Assembly (NCBI GenBank): GCA_003671275.1
Contig: QWPB01000096.1
Location: 1-36,584 of the forward strand
Direction of reading: 5' to 3'
Length of the DNA stretch: 36,584 bases
DNA from: Planctomycetota bacterium
Lineage (GTDB): Bacteria; Planctomycetota; Planctomycetia; Planctomycetales; Planctomycetaceae
Positions 33,305 through 36,584 of this stretch are shown here, piece after piece. Both the position numbers and the translations under genes were made by a program. Position 1 is the stretch's first letter. Each line of letters starts with the position of its first letter. Under the pieces are notes generated by a model. The model did no database searches. It was not told the DNA's origin and was given only the letters and a program-made list of their open reading frames with translations.

Positions 33305-34774
33305 CTATTTCACGCGGGAGCGAGCGTTATTGTAGACCTTTACATACTCGGCAGCGCTTCGGGCCCAAGACCAGTCGCGGGTCATGCCGTTGCGGATCAA
33401 CCGATTCCAAGCCGCCTTGTCGTGCTGGAACACTCCCACTGCGCGCCACACACAGTTCAGGAATGCATCCGCCGTAAACTGCGAGAATTTGAAACCGTTG
33501 CCCGTCCCGTTACCGATCGATTCGGGAGAACAATCGACCACCGAATCGGCCAGACCACCGACATTGCTGACGATCGGCGGCGTGCCATAGGCCAGACTGT
33601 ACATCTGGTTGAGGCCGCACGGTTCAAACTGGCTGGGCATCAGGAAGGCATCACTACCCGCCTCGATGCGATGCGCCAGCCCCTCATTGAAACCAATCGT
33701 TGCTCCGACCTTGTTCGGGAACTGTGTCTTGAGTTCCTGCAGCCAGGTCTCATAGCGGGCTTCGCCGGAGCCCAGACAGACGAACTGTACATCGGCCCGA
33801 AACATGTCCGCTGCCCGCGAAGCGATCAGCCCCAGACCCTTCTGATCGGTCAGCCGGGAGACCAGTCCAAGAACCATCGCCTCGGGCTTCACAGGCAACC
33901 CCATCTCTCGCTGGAGCGCCGCCTTGCAGGCTGCCTTCCCCTCGCGGACGGTATCGACGGTGTACCGCAGCGGAAGCGCCGGATCGATGGCCGAGTTCCA
34001 CTCCGTGGTATCCACCCCATTCAGAATCCCGATCAGCGCATCGCCCCGGGTCTGGAGTGCGGGGTCCAGGCCATAGCCGAACTCTGGCCGACAGATTTCG
34101 CGGGCATAAGTCGGGCTGACCGTAGTGACGATTTCCGACATGGCGATCCCGGCCTTGAGCAGATTCAGTTCACCGTAGAACTCCAGCTGACGCCAGTTGA
34201 ACAGCTCCCACCGCAGCCCGGACAGCTTGTATTCCCACCAGGGATATCGCCCCTGAAACGCCATGTTGTGAATGGTAAAAACGCTGGCGGTCTTCTGGAA
34301 CCATGGCTGGAGCCGGTACTCGCTGGCAAGCATGGCCGGAATGATCCCCGTTTGCCAGTCGTTCGCATGTATCACATCAGGTTGCAGATCCAGCTGCCGC
34401 GCGGCCTCGAGCACTGCGCGCGAGAAGAAGATGAACCGTTCCGCATTGTCGGTGTAATCATGCCCCTTCTCGACATACAGTCCAGCTCGATCAAAGTAAT
34501 CCGGTTGATCGATCAGCAGGACCCGGACCGTGGAACCCGGTAGTGTGGTCGAGCGAATCTCAGCCTCGACCCGCTTCTCACCGACGGGGATGGTGACCTT
34601 ACCGACGAGTTCACCGATCAGACCGGGTTTAATGACTTGTCGATAGTGCGGTAGCACGAGAGTGACTTCGTGACCGATGGCCGCCAACGCTTTCGATAAT
34701 CCGGAAGCGACATCCGCGAGGCCCCCGGTTTTGGCAAAAGGCGTGGCCTCAGAGGCCGCCAGCAAGACTCGCAT
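33305..34774 (-). CDS. glgA: Glycogen synthase (ADP-glucose type, GT5)
   Basis: GlgA elongates alpha-1,4-glucan from ADP-glucose. Three start codons follow one another (GTG 34780, ATG 34777, ATG 34774). GGGAG ends 7 bases before the last, which is preferred, giving 489 residues. The N-terminal ADP-glucose loop KTGGL is at residues 15-19. VIHANDWQTGIIPAML, FTIHNMAFQGRYPWWE and ETVTTVSPTYAREI-like segments follow (the last reads EIVTTVSPTYAREI here). LGLVSRLTDQKGLGLI and MPSQFEPCGLNQMYSLAYGT mark the C-terminal domain. Length and order are those of bacterial GlgA. It is downstream of atpC with its own likely promoter. Confidence 0.96.
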   Translation of the reverse strand: MRVLLAASEATPFAKTGGLADVASGLSKALAAIGHEVTLVLPHYRQVIKPGLIGELVGKVTIPVGEKRVEAEIRSTTLPGSTVRVLLIDQPDYFDRAGLYVEKGHDYTDNAERFIFFSRAVLEAARQLDLQPDVIHANDWQTGIIPAMLASEYRLQPWFQKTASVFTIHNMAFQGRYPWWEYKLSGLRWELFNWRQLEFYGELNLLKAGIAMSEIVTTVSPTYAREICRPEFGYGLDPALQTRGDALIGILNGVDTTEWNSAIDPALPLRYTVDTVREGKAACKAALQREMGLPVKPEAMVLGLVSRLTDQKGLGLIASRAADMFRADVQFVCLGSGEARYETWLQELKTQFPNKVGATIGFNEGLAHRIEAGSDAFLMPSQFEPCGLNQMYSLAYGTPPIVSNVGGLADSVVDCSPESIGNGTGNGFKFSQFTADAFLNCVWRAVGVFQHDKAAWNRLIRNGMTRDWSWARSAAEYVKVYNNARSRVK

Positions 34775-34825
34775 CATCACACTCCCGACACAAAGAGGAA
34801 CGAGTAAACGTCCCTCGACCGGGAG

Positions 34826-34857
34826 ATTGTACGCTGGAATCCCGTCTGTCGAAACTC
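34826..34857 (-). promoter_or_regulatory. Candidate promoter of glgA
   Basis: TACAAT on the minus strand (34831-34826) matches five of six -10 bases. TTTCGA lies 17 bases upstream (about 34854-34849) as a poor -35. The element is about 50 bases before the glgA start. An inverted repeat GTCTGTC/GACAGAC (34844-34850, 34860-34866) overlaps this area and may be regulatory or part of the end of the atp transcript. Confidence 0.3.
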
Positions 34858-34898
34858 ATGACAGACAGTCTGGGGGTTTCCTGAAGCGGATTATATGA

Positions 34899-35300
34899 CT
34901 AATTCCGCTTAATCCGGAGCATCTGACGGGCGGCGTCGTCGGCAGCCAGTTTGGCGGTGTACTGGTCATCCGTCCCCGTCGGCATCAACAAGGCTGCATC
35001 GAGAGCCCGCTGCGCGGCGGCCGAGTCAATATCGGCTCCGTCGACTGCCCGATTGGTCAGCAGGGTTACAATCGATCCCTTGATTTGCAGGAAGCCACCC
35101 TCGATATAGAAACTTTTGGACGTTCCGCCTGCTTCGAACCGCAGTTCGCCCCGCCCCAGTCGACCCACCACCGGGGCGCGCCCCGGCAGAATTCCGATCG
35201 ATCCATCGAACAACGGCAACTGAACCGAACGGACGTTCTGATCGAGAAGTGTCGTTTCGGGGGTCACCAGGACCAGTCGTAGTTCAGTGGCGGCGATCAT
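34899..35300 (-). CDS. atpC: ATP synthase F1 epsilon subunit
   Basis: This is the epsilon subunit of the central stalk of F1Fo ATP synthase, which couples rotation to catalysis and can inhibit ATP hydrolysis. The ATG at 35300 gives 133 residues; AGGGG lies about 9 bases upstream. The longer in-frame reading upstream is only the wrong frame of atpD. The N-terminal beta-sandwich is clear: ELRLVLVTPETTLLDQNVRS, LPLFDGSIGILPGRAPVVGR, LGRGELRF and FYIEGGFLQIKGSIVTLLTN. The C-terminal helix pair (AAAQRALDAALLMP and later) is short. Its start overlaps the stop of the small ORF between it and atpD. A weak stem overlaps its stop codon (34899 region). Confidence 0.93.
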   Translation of the reverse strand: MIAATELRLVLVTPETTLLDQNVRSVQLPLFDGSIGILPGRAPVVGRLGRGELRFEAGGTSKSFYIEGGFLQIKGSIVTLLTNRAVDGADIDSAAAQRALDAALLMPTGTDDQYTAKLAADDAARQMLRIKRN

Positions 35301-35460
35301 GGTCGTGGACCCCTGTCGTGTGATTCGAGAACGTGTCGCAATCGGGCCGCCCGGAGTTGAGCCAAGGCGACATCTTTGACTTGAACACCGCTGGTACGAT
35401 GAGATAGCAGTGTATTCAGCATGGCCGCCCTGATCACTCCAACGCTGCTGACAGCAGGCA

Positions 35461-35461
<1 letters not shown>
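35297..35461 (-). CDS. Small ORF between atpD and atpC (54 residues, unknown)
   Basis: This frame is not recognisable by homology. Its ATG (35461-35459) overlaps the atpD stop by one base (TGATG). Its TGA (35299-35297) overlaps the atpC ATG in the sequence ATGA. It thus fills the 160-base gap exactly and would be translationally coupled at both ends. The product is basic (eight Arg/Lys) and starts MPAVSSVGVIRAAMLNTLLS, with a helical stretch VALAQLRAARLRHVLES. There is no transmembrane helix. Codon use is less G/C-ended than in atpD, which argues for caution. It may be a gene, or a non-functional reading that only carries ribosomes from atpD to atpC. Confidence 0.42.

Positions 35462-36584
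<1,123 letters not shown>

Overview
The window looks like a chromosomal segment of a planctomycete, probably class Planctomycetia. The evidence is the gene mix: Tat-exported DUF1501 and DUF1552 proteins, a DUF1559 pilin-like protein with its H-x9-DG tail, an NfeD/FloA membrane operon, several planctomycete-style envelope proteins of unknown function, GC-rich coding, frequent GTG starts and many genes without a clear Shine-Dalgarno. I see no rRNA, tRNA, CRISPR array, prophage, transposase or integron.

Layout. (1) 1-1435: the 5' part of citramalate synthase cimA on the minus strand, preceded by what reads as a complete ribosome-mediated transcription attenuator: promoter, 15-codon leader peptide with three Ile codons, antiterminator and terminator. 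(2) 1436-2572: a secreted SGNH hydrolase. (3) 9635 down to 2601, minus strand: a long run with DoxX-like protein, NfeD, FloA, a low-complexity FloA-linked protein, a GT4 glycosyltransferase, an aldo/keto reductase and a one-helix membrane protein. (4) 9884-13988, plus: a 1080-residue polytopic membrane protein with TPR-like C-terminus, then undecaprenyl-diphosphatase uppP. (5) 14248-15978: a DUF2325-type protein with an acidic linker, closed by two hairpins. (6) 16132-18049: a divergent pair, a universal-stress-like protein and a secreted trypsin-like protease. (7) 18211-21678, minus: three envelope proteins, two of them paralogues. (8) 21944-25501, plus: a LolA-like secreted protein, then three overlapping genes (membrane protein, TiaS-like protein, DUF1559 pilin-like protein). 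(9) 25864-28845: convergent DUF1501 and DUF1552 genes. (10) 28926-34774, minus: purF, an amidohydrolase, a PhyH dioxygenase and glycogen synthase glgA. (11) 34899-36584, minus: ATP synthase atpC and atpD, with a 54-codon ORF that fits exactly between them by stop/start overlaps at both ends.

How the parts may work together. NfeD and FloA are known partners in lipid-domain organisation, and the small protein after them probably belongs to that system. UppP recycles the lipid carrier used by envelope glycan pathways, and its polytopic neighbour may act in the same place (inference). The isoleucine codons in the cimA leader agree with a citramalate route to isoleucine.

The two observations I consider most worth testing are the cimA attenuator (1107-1336) and the unannotated ORF locked between atpD and atpC (35297-35461). 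Next come the duplicated domain inside the DoxX-like protein (8748-9104), the bacterial TiaS-like gene embedded in an overlapping operon (23847-24545), and a sparse family of short palindromic repeats (17052-17071, 33230-33274, perhaps 1013-1030).
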